The position numbers and the translations under genes are program-made. From CADCTQ01 sp963844325 (lineage in GTDB: Bacteria > Bacteroidota > Bacteroidia > Cytophagales > 172606-1): a stretch of 64,000 nucleotides of DNA. Location: the NCBI GenBank assembly GCA_963844325.1, contig CAWJNV010000002.1, positions 3,100,001-3,164,000 on the forward strand. Direction: 5' to 3'. Shown here one piece after another: positions 17,504 to 26,527 of the stretch (the first letter of the stretch is position 1; each line of letters opens with the position of its first letter). Under the pieces are notes generated by a model. The model was given only the letters and a program-made list of their open reading frames with translations. It had not been told where the DNA came from and did not search any database.

Positions 17504-17648
17504 GGGATTGGGTAAAAGGGGATTGGGGAGTAGGGGCGTCGGGCAAAGGGTGCAGGGTTCACGCAAAGGCGCAAAGCAGGGCCATTGCTTGCCCGAAACC
17601 GCGTAACTTTCCTGCCTGACGCGCAAACTCCCTAACGCTCCAACGCCC

Positions 17649-18605
17649 ATGTCCGAGGCCCGGTTGTTCCTGCGGAGGCTGTTGCTGTTTTGCCTGCCGT
17701 TGGTGGCGGGCACGGCGGCCGTGGAGGTCTTTTTGTACCGCACGCCCAACGCGTACAGCTACAAAAGGGCGTGTTTCGAAAGGCAACTGAGCGAGACGGA
17801 GGTGCTGGTGCTGGGGTCATCGCAGCCGCTATTCGGCATCAACCCCGCCCATTTTTCCCGCCCGGGCTTCAACCTGGCCAACGTCTCGCAAACGCTGTAC
17901 TACGACAAAGCCCTCACGCTGAAATACCTCGACCGGCTGCCGAAGCTGAAGCTGGTGCTCATCCCGGTCAGCTACTTCTCGTTCAACTACCAATTGTACG
18001 ACACCAAAGAACGGTGGCGCGATTACTACTACCGCACCTTCTGGGACATCCGCTACCCCGAACTGCCCCGGTTCGACCTCCGGGACGTTTCGCGCATTGC
18101 CCTGTATTCGCCCGCCGGGGTGGTGAGCCTGCTCAAAAACGGGTTCCGGACGGACTTCACCCAAAACCTGTCTCCCAACGGCTACCTCGCGGTGGCACCG
18201 GTGGCGGTCAACGAAAAAATAAGCGAGGCGGCGGGACGGGCCCGGGTACAGGTCCACGACGCCACCCGGCACCCCCGGCGGTTTGCCGGCATTGCCGCTG
18301 ACCTGGAGGGGCTGGTGGCTGCCCTCACCAGCCGGGGCGTTACCGTGGCCTTCCTCACCACGCCGGTGCTGCCCACCTACGCCCGGTACTGCGACCCGCA
18401 GGTGCTGCGCCGGAACCGCACCGTCATTGACCGGCTGTGCCGCACCTACGGCTGCCGCTACTACGATTATTTCGCCGACCGCCGTTTTTCCCCCGCCGAG
18501 TTCGCCGACAATGACCACCTCAACGCCACCGGCGCCGCCCGCTTCAGCCGGATTCTTGACGAGGATATAATCAAAGGAGGACCGGATCAGGATTTACAAG
18601 ATTAA
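17649..18605 (+). CDS. Membrane-anchored SGNH/DltD-like partner of the MBOAT acyltransferase
   Basis: The 318-residue protein has an N-terminal anchor (LLLFCLPLVAGTAAVEVFLY), a nucleophile block LVLGSSQPLFGINP near residue 55 and a late DNDHLNATGAARFS block containing the Asp/His pair, the SGNH hydrolase arrangement. Its position 145 bp after the MBOAT gene on the same strand suggests a joint role in O-acylating an exported glycan. The last codons (PDQDLQD) come from an intergenic word repeat, so the native C-terminus probably ended earlier. The gap before it contains short CAAAGG-type words. Confidence 0.75.
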   Translation: MSEARLFLRRLLLFCLPLVAGTAAVEVFLYRTPNAYSYKRACFERQLSETEVLVLGSSQPLFGINPAHFSRPGFNLANVSQTLYYDKALTLKYLDRLPKLKLVLIPVSYFSFNYQLYDTKERWRDYYYRTFWDIRYPELPRFDLRDVSRIALYSPAGVVSLLKNGFRTDFTQNLSPNGYLAVAPVAVNEKISEAAGRARVQVHDATRHPRRFAGIAADLEGLVAALTSRGVTVAFLTTPVLPTYARYCDPQVLRRNRTVIDRLCRTYGCRYYDYFADRRFSPAEFADNDHLNATGAARFSRILDEDIIKGGPDQDLQD

Positions 18606-18775
18606 AGGATGAACAGGATTAAGGAAGGGTATTTTAGGATTTAAAGGATTTTCGGGATTGAACGATTAATTGAAGGATTAGCAGGATGGAAAGACGGGGC
18701 TCTGTCCTGCAAATCCTGTAAATTCTCATCCGTAATCCTGTTCATCCTTTAATCTTGTAAATCCTGATCCGTCTT
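18574..18775. repeat. AGGATTAA-word intergenic repeat, inverted
   Basis: ACCGGATCAGGATTTACAAG and following AAAGGATGAACAGGATTA words (18582-18625) are answered in reverse by AATCCTGTTCATCCTTTAAT and GTAAATCCTGATCCGT (18731-18774). The arms overlap the 3' ends of both convergent genes. Related words occur at 34263-34297, 41370-41400, 44518-44600, 45000-45043 and 49383-49430. Confidence 0.85.
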
Positions 18776-19900
18776 CAATTTGAAAAACAGCCGCGAGACG
18801 GGAATCAGCAGGAGGCCGGCCAGGGCAAAGGCCACGAAGGAAACTTTTAGGCTGAAGGCGTGGGCCAGGTACCCGATCAGCGGGGGGCCGGTCAGCACGC
18901 CGGCAATGCCGAACGTGGCAATCAGCGAAATGGCGATGCCGGGCGAATACCGGGAGGAGGCGCCGGCCAGGGTGTAAGTCATCGGAATGACGGACGCCGT
19001 GCCGAACCCCACCAGGGAAAAACCGACCAGGGCCGGCCACAACTGCGGGAACAGGACCGACAGGCTGATGCCGCACACGATGCACAACGCACTGACCAGG
19101 TACGTGGTCGCCATCCCGATCCTTTCGATGATGCGGTCGGAGAGGAAGCGGGAAAGGGCCATGAATACCATGAACACCAGGTAGCCGTACGTGAACAGTT
19201 TTACCCGGATGACCTGCTGGAAGTAGATGCCGCTCCAGTCGAACATGCCCCCTTCGCAGATGGCCGCCAGGAACACCAGCAGCCCCAGGTAGAGAATGTA
19301 GGGGTCGGGCCGGCCGAATGTCAGCTTGTTGCCGGCCGGTGCCCGGTCGCCGCGCAGCAGAAACCGGTAGGAGTAGGACATCACCAGCAGCAGCACCGCC
19401 GCCACGGCCAGCAGGTGCGGCACGATGGAAACGTCGAAGGAGATGAGCAGCGTCGTAAACCCTACCCCCACGATCCCGCCGGTACTCCACAAGCCGTGGA
19501 ACGAACCGTTGATCTTCCGGTCAAACCGCTTTTGCAACGTGATGGCCTGCGTGTTCATGGAAATGTTGATGATGCGCATGCTCATTGCGTAGAAGAACAG
19601 GGCGACGACCAGCACGTAGGGATTCCGGGCCAGGCCGATCAGCGGGAGGCAAAAAGCGTTGGCGACGAAAGCCGCCGCCAGCGGCACCCGGCTGTCGAAC
19701 CGGCTCACCAGCCACCCCGACAGCGGCAGCCCGATCAGCGAACTGACGGGCATGGCCAGCAGCATGCTGCCCAACTCGGCTTCATTGAGGTCCAGGGCGG
19801 CTTTGATGCTGGGAATCCGGGAAGTCCAACTCGAAAAACTGATGCCGGAGAGAAAGAAAAAGACGCTTAAAAAAATCCGCTGCTGGTTGATGGAACGCAT
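18749..19900 (-). CDS. MFS transporter
   Basis: The 383-residue protein begins MRSINQQRIFLSVFFFLSGI and has about twelve hydrophobic segments with the MFS loop GWLVSRFDSRVP after TM2. The half with SLVGFGTASVIPMTYTLAGA resembles the FucP/YfkF-type permeases, but substrate residues cannot be read. It is convergent with the SGNH gene, and its C-terminal KTDQDLQD is encoded by the shared intergenic repeat. The start at 19900 is chosen over one 18 codons upstream because the upstream part is not hydrophobic or conserved-looking. Confidence 0.85.
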   Translation of the reverse strand: MRSINQQRIFLSVFFFLSGISFSSWTSRIPSIKAALDLNEAELGSMLLAMPVSSLIGLPLSGWLVSRFDSRVPLAAAFVANAFCLPLIGLARNPYVLVVALFFYAMSMRIINISMNTQAITLQKRFDRKINGSFHGLWSTGGIVGVGFTTLLISFDVSIVPHLLAVAAVLLLVMSYSYRFLLRGDRAPAGNKLTFGRPDPYILYLGLLVFLAAICEGGMFDWSGIYFQQVIRVKLFTYGYLVFMVFMALSRFLSDRIIERIGMATTYLVSALCIVCGISLSVLFPQLWPALVGFSLVGFGTASVIPMTYTLAGASSRYSPGIAISLIATFGIAGVLTGPPLIGYLAHAFSLKVSFVAFALAGLLLIPVSRLFFKLKTDQDLQD

Positions 19901-20033
19901 TGTGGTAAACCGCAGGACGCAAATGGGGCCCTTCCCCGGGGCACCGTACCCCACCGGGCAAAGATACGTCCGTCCGCGCAGATAGATTCACCCGCAATCA
20001 TTTACCCGTGTTGGGGAAGGCTTTAGATCCGTA

Positions 20034-20067
20034 GCCCGGCGTGGTTTACGGAGAAACCACGCCGGGC
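20034..20067. repeat. Perfect 14-bp hairpin between two minus-strand genes
   Basis: GCCCGGCGTGGTTT (20034-20047) and AAACCACGCCGGGC (20054-20067) flank a 6-nt loop. No T-run follows on the minus strand, so termination of the upstream lipoprotein gene would be atypical. Confidence 0.7.
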
Positions 20068-20110
20068 CAGGGCTAATGCAGGTGAGCTGGCAAAGGAGAA
20101 TTTGCCCGGA

Positions 20111-20983
20111 TCAGGGATTTCTGCTGAGCAAAAATTCGTCGGCCAGGTCTTGACTGCTGGTGTAGAAGCTACCCCAGCCCTGGTTGATGCGGTCGAGCCC
20201 GAACTGCACGTAGGTGCCCCAGCAGCCGCCCGTACCGGTGGTTGTGCAGATCCGGCGACCTACCGACCCGCCGAATCCTCCGCCTACGGTTTGGCCGAAA
20301 ACGGTCTGCGGGGGGGTGTTAAGTACTTCGTACGCCTCGTTGGTAAGGGCGTACAGGTACTGATACGCGTTGTCAATGGTTCCGTAGGCGATCTGCACAT
20401 CGCAATCGTTGTCACCCGTGTGGACGAATATTACATTGGTGTAAGCCTTGTCGGTCGAGCTACGGGTGTTGGTATTTCTGGCACCCAGGGTGAAGGCCGG
20501 TGACTGGGGGCACGTACCGGGCTTGGTGATGGCGCTTACCCGGCCACCCGGAACGGCTTTGATCTTTTCGGCCAACTGGTACGACTGCTTGGGGCTCAAC
20601 TGGTTGTAGGGTAACTGGAACAGTTCCTGCGTCAGCTCGTTGAGTTGCGTGCTGCGCTCCATCCACGCGTCAATGCTTTCCTGCTCGGCCAGGTCATTTT
20701 TAGCCTTTGCTTTGGCAAACTCCCGGTCGTGGGTCAGTTTGTTGAACACTTCCAGTTCCTGGAACGAGAGACTGTAGTACGCTTTCCGGAAGGCGGCGTG
20801 CCCGGCGGGCGTGTAGGGCGATTTGCCCAGCTTGTGCAACTCGGCCATGCGGGCATTCAGGTCGGCCGGAGCCGAGGACTGGCCCGTTGCGGTTACTTCT
20901 TCTTCCCGCTGGCAGGCCAGGAAAATGAATGAGCCAAACAATAACGCCACCAGGGCAAAGGTGATTGGTTTCAATTTTTTCAT
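20111..20983 (-). CDS. Secreted lipoprotein of unknown function
   Basis: The 290-residue protein has a lipoprotein signal with lipobox FLACQ (Cys24). The region to about 140 is helical and charged (RKAYYSLSFQELEVFNKLTH), and the C-terminal part is Gly/Thr-rich with GGGFGGSVGRRICTTTGTGG and several cysteines that could form disulfides. I do not recognise a family. A lipoprotein at 51654-52223 shares the GGGFGGS motif after a similar V(V/I)F-type strand, so the two may be related. It follows the AraC regulator gene on the same strand with a gap of about 215 bp. Confidence 0.7.
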   Translation of the reverse strand: MKKLKPITFALVALLFGSFIFLACQREEEVTATGQSSAPADLNARMAELHKLGKSPYTPAGHAAFRKAYYSLSFQELEVFNKLTHDREFAKAKAKNDLAEQESIDAWMERSTQLNELTQELFQLPYNQLSPKQSYQLAEKIKAVPGGRVSAITKPGTCPQSPAFTLGARNTNTRSSTDKAYTNVIFVHTGDNDCDVQIAYGTIDNAYQYLYALTNEAYEVLNTPPQTVFGQTVGGGFGGSVGRRICTTTGTGGCWGTYVQFGLDRINQGWGSFYTSSQDLADEFLLSRNP

Positions 20984-21197
20984 AAAGGCTTAAGGATGGG
21001 TGATGAAAAAGTTGCAGGATTCGGCGCTGCTCGACGCCCAGCGACAAGGCGTGGCCCGGCATTCCTCCTGGAGGAACGTTGACCAGTATTTCAGAAAAGC
21101 TGGTTGGGGGTAGGGGAATTAGCGGGTTGAAACGATGAAGTAAAGATGCAGCAAGGAATTCGTTAAGTATTGTAAAAATCGGAAGCAAATATGTTTT

Positions 21198-22055
21198 TCA
21201 GTCCATGAAATTACTTGCCAGCCAGCGCCGGTATTTCCGGAAGTCTACGGCCAGGGGGGCGCACGAAAAGTACCGCTGCGGGGAGCGGCCGGCGAACCGT
21301 TTGAAGTCTTTGATGAAGTGCGCCTGGTCGTAGTAGCCCAGCGCGCAGGCGAGTCTGGCCAGGGTATCCTGTCGGCAGCCGCCGGCCGGCTCGTAGGAGA
21401 GGGCGTTGTAGAACCGGGTCAGTTGCATGCATACTTTGGGCGAAATTCCCACTTTGTCTTTGAACAATGAACTAAGCGTACGGGGGGTAACGCGGAGTTG
21501 CTGGCAGAGCCCGTCCACAGTAACGGCACCTTTTTTCCGCATGATCTCCCCGACGGCATGGTCCACGCGGGCGTCGCCGGTGCGGTTGCTGAGGCGGCTG
21601 AGCAGGAATTTTTCGATCATTTCTACCCGCGCCGCCGGGTCTTCGGTTGCGCCGAGCCGGTCGTAAAGGCCGGCAACGCCACTGCCCAGCACGGCTTCGA
21701 GGGGCGTGCCGGGGTTAAGAAACGCCTGGAAGGAGGCGTCCGTAAAGTGTTGCAGGCCATTTGGTTTAAAGATGATCGTACACTCCGAGAAACCGGCGCT
21801 TACGTGCACCTGCACCGGTTCGGTGACCAGGCCGAAAAGCGACGCCCGGGGCAGTTGCATCAGGGTGCCGTCGTCGCCCCGGTACGCTACGTGCCCGCGC
21901 AGCACCAGCGAAACGCCGAGCCTGCCGTTGGGTACGCAGAAGTAACTGCCTCCCGCTTCGCTGCGGAGGGAATACACGCAGTCCACGTAGGGGGTGAGCA
22001 ACGGATCTTGTACGGGATACTCATGGTATTGCAGAACCTCTTTGCAGTCCGTCAT
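21198..22055 (-). CDS. AraC family transcriptional regulator
   Basis: The 285-residue protein has an N-terminal effector-type domain beginning YHEYPVQDPLLTPYVDCVYS (a DUF6597-like domain) and a C-terminal AraC double helix-turn-helix (GLCQQLRVTPRTLSSLFKDK; LACALGYYDQAHFIKDFKRF). It presumably regulates a nearby promoter; the lipoprotein gene downstream on the same strand is one candidate. The ATG at 22055 is chosen because the upstream 18 codons (MLPAGHPVVAFPTFPPFR) are not family-like. An inverted repeat ATATCCTTAA/TTAAGGATAT lies about 140 bp upstream (22196-22235). Confidence 0.88.
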   Translation of the reverse strand: MTDCKEVLQYHEYPVQDPLLTPYVDCVYSLRSEAGGSYFCVPNGRLGVSLVLRGHVAYRGDDGTLMQLPRASLFGLVTEPVQVHVSAGFSECTIIFKPNGLQHFTDASFQAFLNPGTPLEAVLGSGVAGLYDRLGATEDPAARVEMIEKFLLSRLSNRTGDARVDHAVGEIMRKKGAVTVDGLCQQLRVTPRTLSSLFKDKVGISPKVCMQLTRFYNALSYEPAGGCRQDTLARLACALGYYDQAHFIKDFKRFAGRSPQRYFSCAPLAVDFRKYRRWLASNFMD

Positions 22056-22436
22056 ACGGAATGGGGGAAAAGTGGGAAAAGCAACTACGGGGTGCCCGGC
22101 CGGGAGCATGGCAAGGGTCGCCGCGTACAGGCATTCCGTAAATCCGCCGGGCAGAGAGTGCCCCGAAGAACGGTGGGAGGTGGGATGCTACTGTGATATC
22201 CTTAACAACGCTGCCTGGCTAATGTTTAAGGATATTTGATAATTCATATGTTAACAAAAATTAATATACGGGCCTTCTGTACAGTGAATGGAGCCAATCC
22301 GTCGATTTTTCAGAAAAAGCCGGGCCCGGGCAACGGATTGCCGGATGGGGGGGCTGGCAGCAAAACCCCCAATAACACAATTGCGAAACCGGGAGCGCCG
22401 GTCGGCGTCTCCCTACTGAATATTGCTTGTCGCAAG
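22056..22436. other. Intergenic region between the AraC and TIR-Roco genes
   Basis: It holds the inverted repeat ATATCCTTAA (22196-22205) / TTAAGGATAT (22226-22235) and an AT-rich stretch around 22240-22275. No ORF here has coding character. Confidence 0.5.
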
Positions 22437-22480
22437 GCGGGTCCCCGCCGGCACCAACGCCTCCACGGGTACGGCGTTTT
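22437..22480 (-). repeat. Remnant of a ROK-gene 3' end (left direct repeat)
   Basis: These 44 bp match 25499-25542 inside the ROK gene at 40 of 44 positions and in the same orientation. Read on the minus strand they encode NAVPVEALVPAGTR against DAVPVGALVLAGTR in the ROK protein. It lies 6 bp beyond the TIR-Roco stop codon, so that gene sits between two copies of this sequence. Confidence 0.85.
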
Positions 22481-22486
22481 ACCGGT

Positions 22487-25306
22487 TCAAAGGCAAGCTT
22501 TTATCTGCTGGCAAATATCTTTCAGGGTCCGGTTTACCCCGGCGGGGGTCATGGTGTCGAGCGGATTGTCCGGATCGTTGGCGGCCTGGTAGTCTTTCAG
22601 TTCGGTTTCCTGGTGCAGGCAATCACTGACGGCCACCCAGAAGATGGTGAGCCCTTCGTGCCTGGCTGCGTCCAGGAGCGGGGGCAATTCGTGTTCGGCA
22701 ATGAAGTCGGAGGCCAGGAAACTGGGGCTTACCAGCAACACGGCTACTTTGGCCGAGGCCAGCGCCGTTTGTATTTCTTCCCGCCATTTTGCTCCCGTTT
22801 TGATGCCGGTGTCTTCCCACACCTCGAAGTTCTTGTTCCGGACCAGGGGCTTGACCATTTTCTGGAATTTTTCGAGCCATTCCCCGTCCTCGTGGCTGTA
22901 GCTGATGAAGACGCCGCTACGGACCGGCTGAGGCTTTTTAAGCACCGTAACGGCTTCCTGGAAGCTATACATCCTGGTGATGGTGTCATCCATCATCCCG
23001 GCTACGGTTACCATCTGAAAGCTTTTCTGGCATTGGATGTTCGGTTGCCGGCTCTCGAAAAACCGGCGGAGGACTTCATGCGGGTAAAAATGAGGCTCCT
23101 GGCTGTGCTTGCAGTCTGGGCAATTGCAGGGAATCAGTTTGTGGTACTTCAAACGCTTGTACGAGGCATGGATCTTGTCCAATTCGTAGGTCACAATCGT
23201 AAGCAACTCCTTCTTATGATTGCCAGTCACACGGACGGTGATTTCCCGCTTGCCGTAGTATTCAATCACCTCGGCTTGCGTCTGGTCTTTTTCCAGCAAC
23301 ACCCCGCTCTTCCAAACGAACCGCTGGTCGGCGATCATGTTGTGCATAGCCACAATGAACTGCGTTACAATACCTTTCGGGATGAATTCGTACGTGTACC
23401 GGATCATTAAATTGTCGTTCCCATCCCATTGGTAAAGCGGTTGATTTTCGGAAAGTAGTTGAGGAGCAATGTATGACTGGGTATTCGGAATCTGATAGCA
23501 GAGCCTAAAGTTCATCATCAACTGCAACAGCTCGTCCTGCATGTCACTGTACTTTTCCTCATGCCATATATCAGCCAAGTTACTCCTGCTAAACCTGCCT
23601 TGCTGTTCAATCACTTTCTTATTGTCCAGTACCTTGTACACAGCATCTGTACCCCACTTTGGTTTGAGAATAATCGTTCTCTTCAAGATTGTATCGTCTT
23701 GAAAATGCAAACAAACGCCAAGGTCGTGTAGATAACCACTCAGTTGCAGTTTATCTTCAGGCTTGGTAAATCCATTCTGTTGGCATACAGCCAGATACTC
23801 ATTCAATGGGATGTGGTTTCTCGAATCTCTTTCTAAGGCTTCCCGCACCTTTACCCATGTCTTGGGCAATGGAGTACCAATGTGGGGTAGTTTTTTAATG
23901 TTTGCTTTTATTTCATTTAGCACAAGTGACAACCCGCGGTTGGTTTGAAGGTTCGTTGCACAGATGTTGTTGAGATTAAGAAACTGTCCCCTTAACTGCC
24001 GTTCGTTGATTTCGCGGTGTCTGTCTTGTTTCTCATTTTTTATAATGACCAATGGACTGTTGTCCGTCAACAGTTCCACGATATTAAGCCAGTAATAAAA
24101 ATCGGTATCTTCCTTACGGGTATCGGCAACTAATGAGTAGAGGGAACGTTTGGTGAGAAAGAACTGGTGCGTAGAATGATAAATTTCCTGGCCGCCAAAG
24201 TCCCAGATATTGACCCTGAAGGTATGGCCATCTTCTGTTACGAAGTACCACGGGGAAACATGAATGCCTTCTGTTGATTTTTCATCCTTAAGTTTGTAAT
24301 CCGGATTCTTAATTTTTTTTGCCAGGGTTGTTTTGCCTGCCCCTGCTTCACCTAATATAATAAATTTTGCTTCATACAAGAAATCCTCCCCTTCAGATTG
24401 TAGTTGTCGAAAGTAGGACTTTATCTTTTCAATGTTTGCTAATTCAAGCTCGAAAACACTGATAAGTACTCCTTGGACGGCACGGGTTGCTTTAGCAGTG
24501 CCATCGTAAACAACTTCGGGTTGAGGATTTTTGATTAAAAGATAAGTTATATCAAGCAGACTCAGCTCTTTGAGATTTAATATTTTTGAAGATATCTCTG
24601 TAATTCTGTTGCCTTGTTCTGTATCATCAAGTAGCGGATTGGAATTGCCGATGTATAATTCCTTCAAGGTGGTTAATTTATATACGACTTCCGGAATTTG
24701 CGCGAACCTGTTCATGCCTATATCAAGCACTCTAAGCTTGTTGAGCAGAGCAATTGATTCTGGAAGATTAGATAAATAGTTGTCCGACAACCAGAGTTCA
24801 GTAAGGTTTCGAAGCGTGGATATCCAGTTTGGGATGGTTTTTAACTCATTCCTGCCCATGAGAAGCACTTCTAACTGGTCTAATTTTTCAATAGACCTGG
24901 GAATTGCAGTAAGCTTCAGCCCTGAAATAGAAAGGCTTCTTAAACTCCGAAGATGGGACAACGCCTCCGGAACATTCAGTTGAACATTGAAGCTCAGGTC
25001 AAGAATAGTCAGATGCTGTAGTTGATAAATCGAATTAGGAATGGTCTTTAGCTGGTTATGGCTTAAGTTTAAGTAATTTAAGTTGGTAAGTCTGGAAATG
25101 GAACTTGGTACAGTCGTGAGTAGATTATTGGAAACGTTCAGTTCCCTTAACTGTTTTAATCCGAATACTTCTTCAGGAATCTCGGTTATTTTTTCTGACT
25201 CTTCTGCGAAAAAATCTCTGCTCAAATCTAACTTCTTCAAGCCTTTTTCACGTGCTTCTTTTATTCTATCTGAGAAATATTTAGGAATACGTTTGTAGGA
25301 TGCCAT
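22487..25306 (-). CDS. LRR-Roc-COR-TIR protein (bacterial Roco GTPase with TIR effector)
   Basis: The 939-residue protein begins MASYKRIPKYFSDRIKEARE. Leucine-rich repeats run from about 35 to 260 (LRELNVSNNLLTTVPSSISR and similar). A Roc GTPase follows, with P-loop GEAGAGKTT near 320, switch DFGGQE near 367 and NEKQD as the NKxD equivalent. Then a COR region leads to a TIR domain from about 795 (SGVFISYSHEDGEWLEKFQK). Roco proteins with TIR tails resemble signal-transducing NLR-like proteins; TIR domains often cleave NAD+, and the E in FIAEHEL is the likely catalytic residue. LRR to COR is AT-rich, while the TIR part is GC-rich like the host. The ATG at 25306 is preferred to one at 25348. 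Confidence 0.9.
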   Translation of the reverse strand: MASYKRIPKYFSDRIKEAREKGLKKLDLSRDFFAEESEKITEIPEEVFGLKQLRELNVSNNLLTTVPSSISRLTNLNYLNLSHNQLKTIPNSIYQLQHLTILDLSFNVQLNVPEALSHLRSLRSLSISGLKLTAIPRSIEKLDQLEVLLMGRNELKTIPNWISTLRNLTELWLSDNYLSNLPESIALLNKLRVLDIGMNRFAQIPEVVYKLTTLKELYIGNSNPLLDDTEQGNRITEISSKILNLKELSLLDITYLLIKNPQPEVVYDGTAKATRAVQGVLISVFELELANIEKIKSYFRQLQSEGEDFLYEAKFIILGEAGAGKTTLAKKIKNPDYKLKDEKSTEGIHVSPWYFVTEDGHTFRVNIWDFGGQEIYHSTHQFFLTKRSLYSLVADTRKEDTDFYYWLNIVELLTDNSPLVIIKNEKQDRHREINERQLRGQFLNLNNICATNLQTNRGLSLVLNEIKANIKKLPHIGTPLPKTWVKVREALERDSRNHIPLNEYLAVCQQNGFTKPEDKLQLSGYLHDLGVCLHFQDDTILKRTIILKPKWGTDAVYKVLDNKKVIEQQGRFSRSNLADIWHEEKYSDMQDELLQLMMNFRLCYQIPNTQSYIAPQLLSENQPLYQWDGNDNLMIRYTYEFIPKGIVTQFIVAMHNMIADQRFVWKSGVLLEKDQTQAEVIEYYGKREITVRVTGNHKKELLTIVTYELDKIHASYKRLKYHKLIPCNCPDCKHSQEPHFYPHEVLRRFFESRQPNIQCQKSFQMVTVAGMMDDTITRMYSFQEAVTVLKKPQPVRSGVFISYSHEDGEWLEKFQKMVKPLVRNKNFEVWEDTGIKTGAKWREEIQTALASAKVAVLLVSPSFLASDFIAEHELPPLLDAARHEGLTIFWVAVSDCLHQETELKDYQAANDPDNPLDTMTPAGVNRTLKDICQQIKACL

Positions 25307-25474
25307 ATTAAATTCAGATGTTGCCGGCTTATGCCTAATATAGCACAAGTGCTTGAGTTTGAAGGCAGATCACCCGAAAAAAATTGACAGATGTGCAAGC
25401 GAAGCGCTGCTTGAAAGGGTAGCACTCCCTTTTTTGCAACCATTAAAATCCAGCCGGAAATTACCGCCGCTCCC

Positions 25475-26413
25475 TCATCCAGCCATACTTTCCGCGAAGC
25501 GGGTCCCCGCCAGCACCAACGCCCCCACGGGCACGGCGTCTTCCCCGAGGCGGGCCGTGGCAATGGCGGGGCCGGGGCGGAACGATTCCATAAGCAGGGG
25601 CGGGAGTTGCGCCTGCACGGCCGCCCGGAGCGGTTCGCCCAGCAGCGACAGGCCCCCGCCCAATATGATCACTTCCGGGTGCAGCAGGTGCACCACGTGC
25701 GAGAGGCCAAAAGAGAGGTCGGCGGCCGTTTCCCGTAAAATAGACTGGGCCAGCGAATCACCGGCTTCGAGGGCGGGGGAGAGGAAGCAGGCTTCGCCGG
25801 ACGACGTGCTGCCAACCAGTTGCGCCAACGTACCCCCCGGCTGCTGCCCGACCGCCTCGCGGATGCGCTTGTCCACGGCCCAGCCCGAGCAGCGCGATTC
25901 GAGGGTGGTGCCGGTGCGGTCGAGGCGCAGGTGGCCCACTTCCGTTTCACCGGGCAGGGCGCCGTGGTAGAGCCGGCCGTCAACCACCAGCCCGCCGCCC
26001 ACGCCGCTGCCCAGGGTAATGTAAAATACGTTGGCGTAGGGGGTACCCGCCCCCGCCACGGCTTCGGCCAGCGCCGCCGCGTTGGCGTCGTTTTCCACGA
26101 AGGCCGGGCAGCCCAGCAGGCCCGTCAGCCAGGCGCCCAGTTCGAAGCCCGACCAGCCCTTTACCTGGTGCGAAGTGGCGATGCGCCCCGTCCGCCAATC
26201 CACGGGGCCGCCGAAGCCCACGCCCACGGCCGCCGGACGGACGTTCCAGGACCGGAAGGTGGTTTTGATGTCCGCCAGGATGCCTTCGGCGCCCCGGTCG
26301 CGGTCCACCGCCAGGCGTTGCCGCTGCCGGATCGTGCCGTCGGGTCCGCCCAGAACCACCTGGAGCTTGGTGCCGCCGATTTCAATGCCCGCCAGGCGTA
26401 CGTCCGTGTGCAT
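25475..26413 (-). CDS. ROK family sugar kinase (fructokinase/glucokinase-like)
   Basis: The 312-residue protein has the ROK phosphate-binding start GIEIGGTKLQVVLGG, the catalytic-region ENDANAAALAEAVAG with Asp, and ITLGSGVGGGLVVDGRLYHG. GETEVGHLRLD carries the metal-binding histidine, but the usual CxCGxxGCxE zinc motif is reduced to LESRCSGWAVD. That points to the fructokinase-like branch that lacks structural zinc, though the sugar is not certain. It would phosphorylate a sugar with ATP in the cytoplasm. A HAD phosphatase gene lies upstream on the same strand. A copy of its 3' end is found beyond the TIR-Roco gene. Confidence 0.85.
   Translation of the reverse strand: MHTDVRLAGIEIGGTKLQVVLGGPDGTIRQRQRLAVDRDRGAEGILADIKTTFRSWNVRPAAVGVGFGGPVDWRTGRIATSHQVKGWSGFELGAWLTGLLGCPAFVENDANAAALAEAVAGAGTPYANVFYITLGSGVGGGLVVDGRLYHGALPGETEVGHLRLDRTGTTLESRCSGWAVDKRIREAVGQQPGGTLAQLVGSTSSGEACFLSPALEAGDSLAQSILRETAADLSFGLSHVVHLLHPEVIILGGGLSLLGEPLRAAVQAQLPPLLMESFRPGPAIATARLGEDAVPVGALVLAGTRFAESMAG
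25499..25542 (-). repeat. Right copy of the ROK 3'-end direct repeat (within the ROK gene)
   Basis: This is the intact counterpart of 22437-22480; the distance between the copies is 3,062 bp and the TIR-Roco gene lies between them. Confidence 0.85.
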
Positions 26414-26429
26414 GGGGAAGGGGGGATTT

Positions 26430-26527
26430 AAAGTTTATGAGTTCAAAGTTATAACGCTTCAAATACGAAATGCTTTCTACTCATAAACTCATAAACTCAT
26501 AAACTCATAAACTCATAAACTTTGAAC
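26430..26527. repeat. ACTCATAA tandem word array with inverted partner
   Basis: ACTCATAA is repeated five times at exact 8-bp spacing from 26479 to 26518, followed by ACTTTGAACTT. The reverse complement AAGTTTATGAGTTCAAAGTT lies at 26431-26450. It fills the gap between the ROK and HAD genes. Confidence 0.9.

Noticed and set aside
17515..17580. Possible regulatory RNA between the MBOAT and SGNH genes
   Set aside because: The gap is short, lacks a stable hairpin with T-run, and contains CAAAGG-type words like other gaps.
26479..26518. Possible CRISPR or VNTR array from the ACTCATAA copies
   Set aside because: Units are 8 bp without spacers and no cas genes are nearby; it is a simple word repeat.
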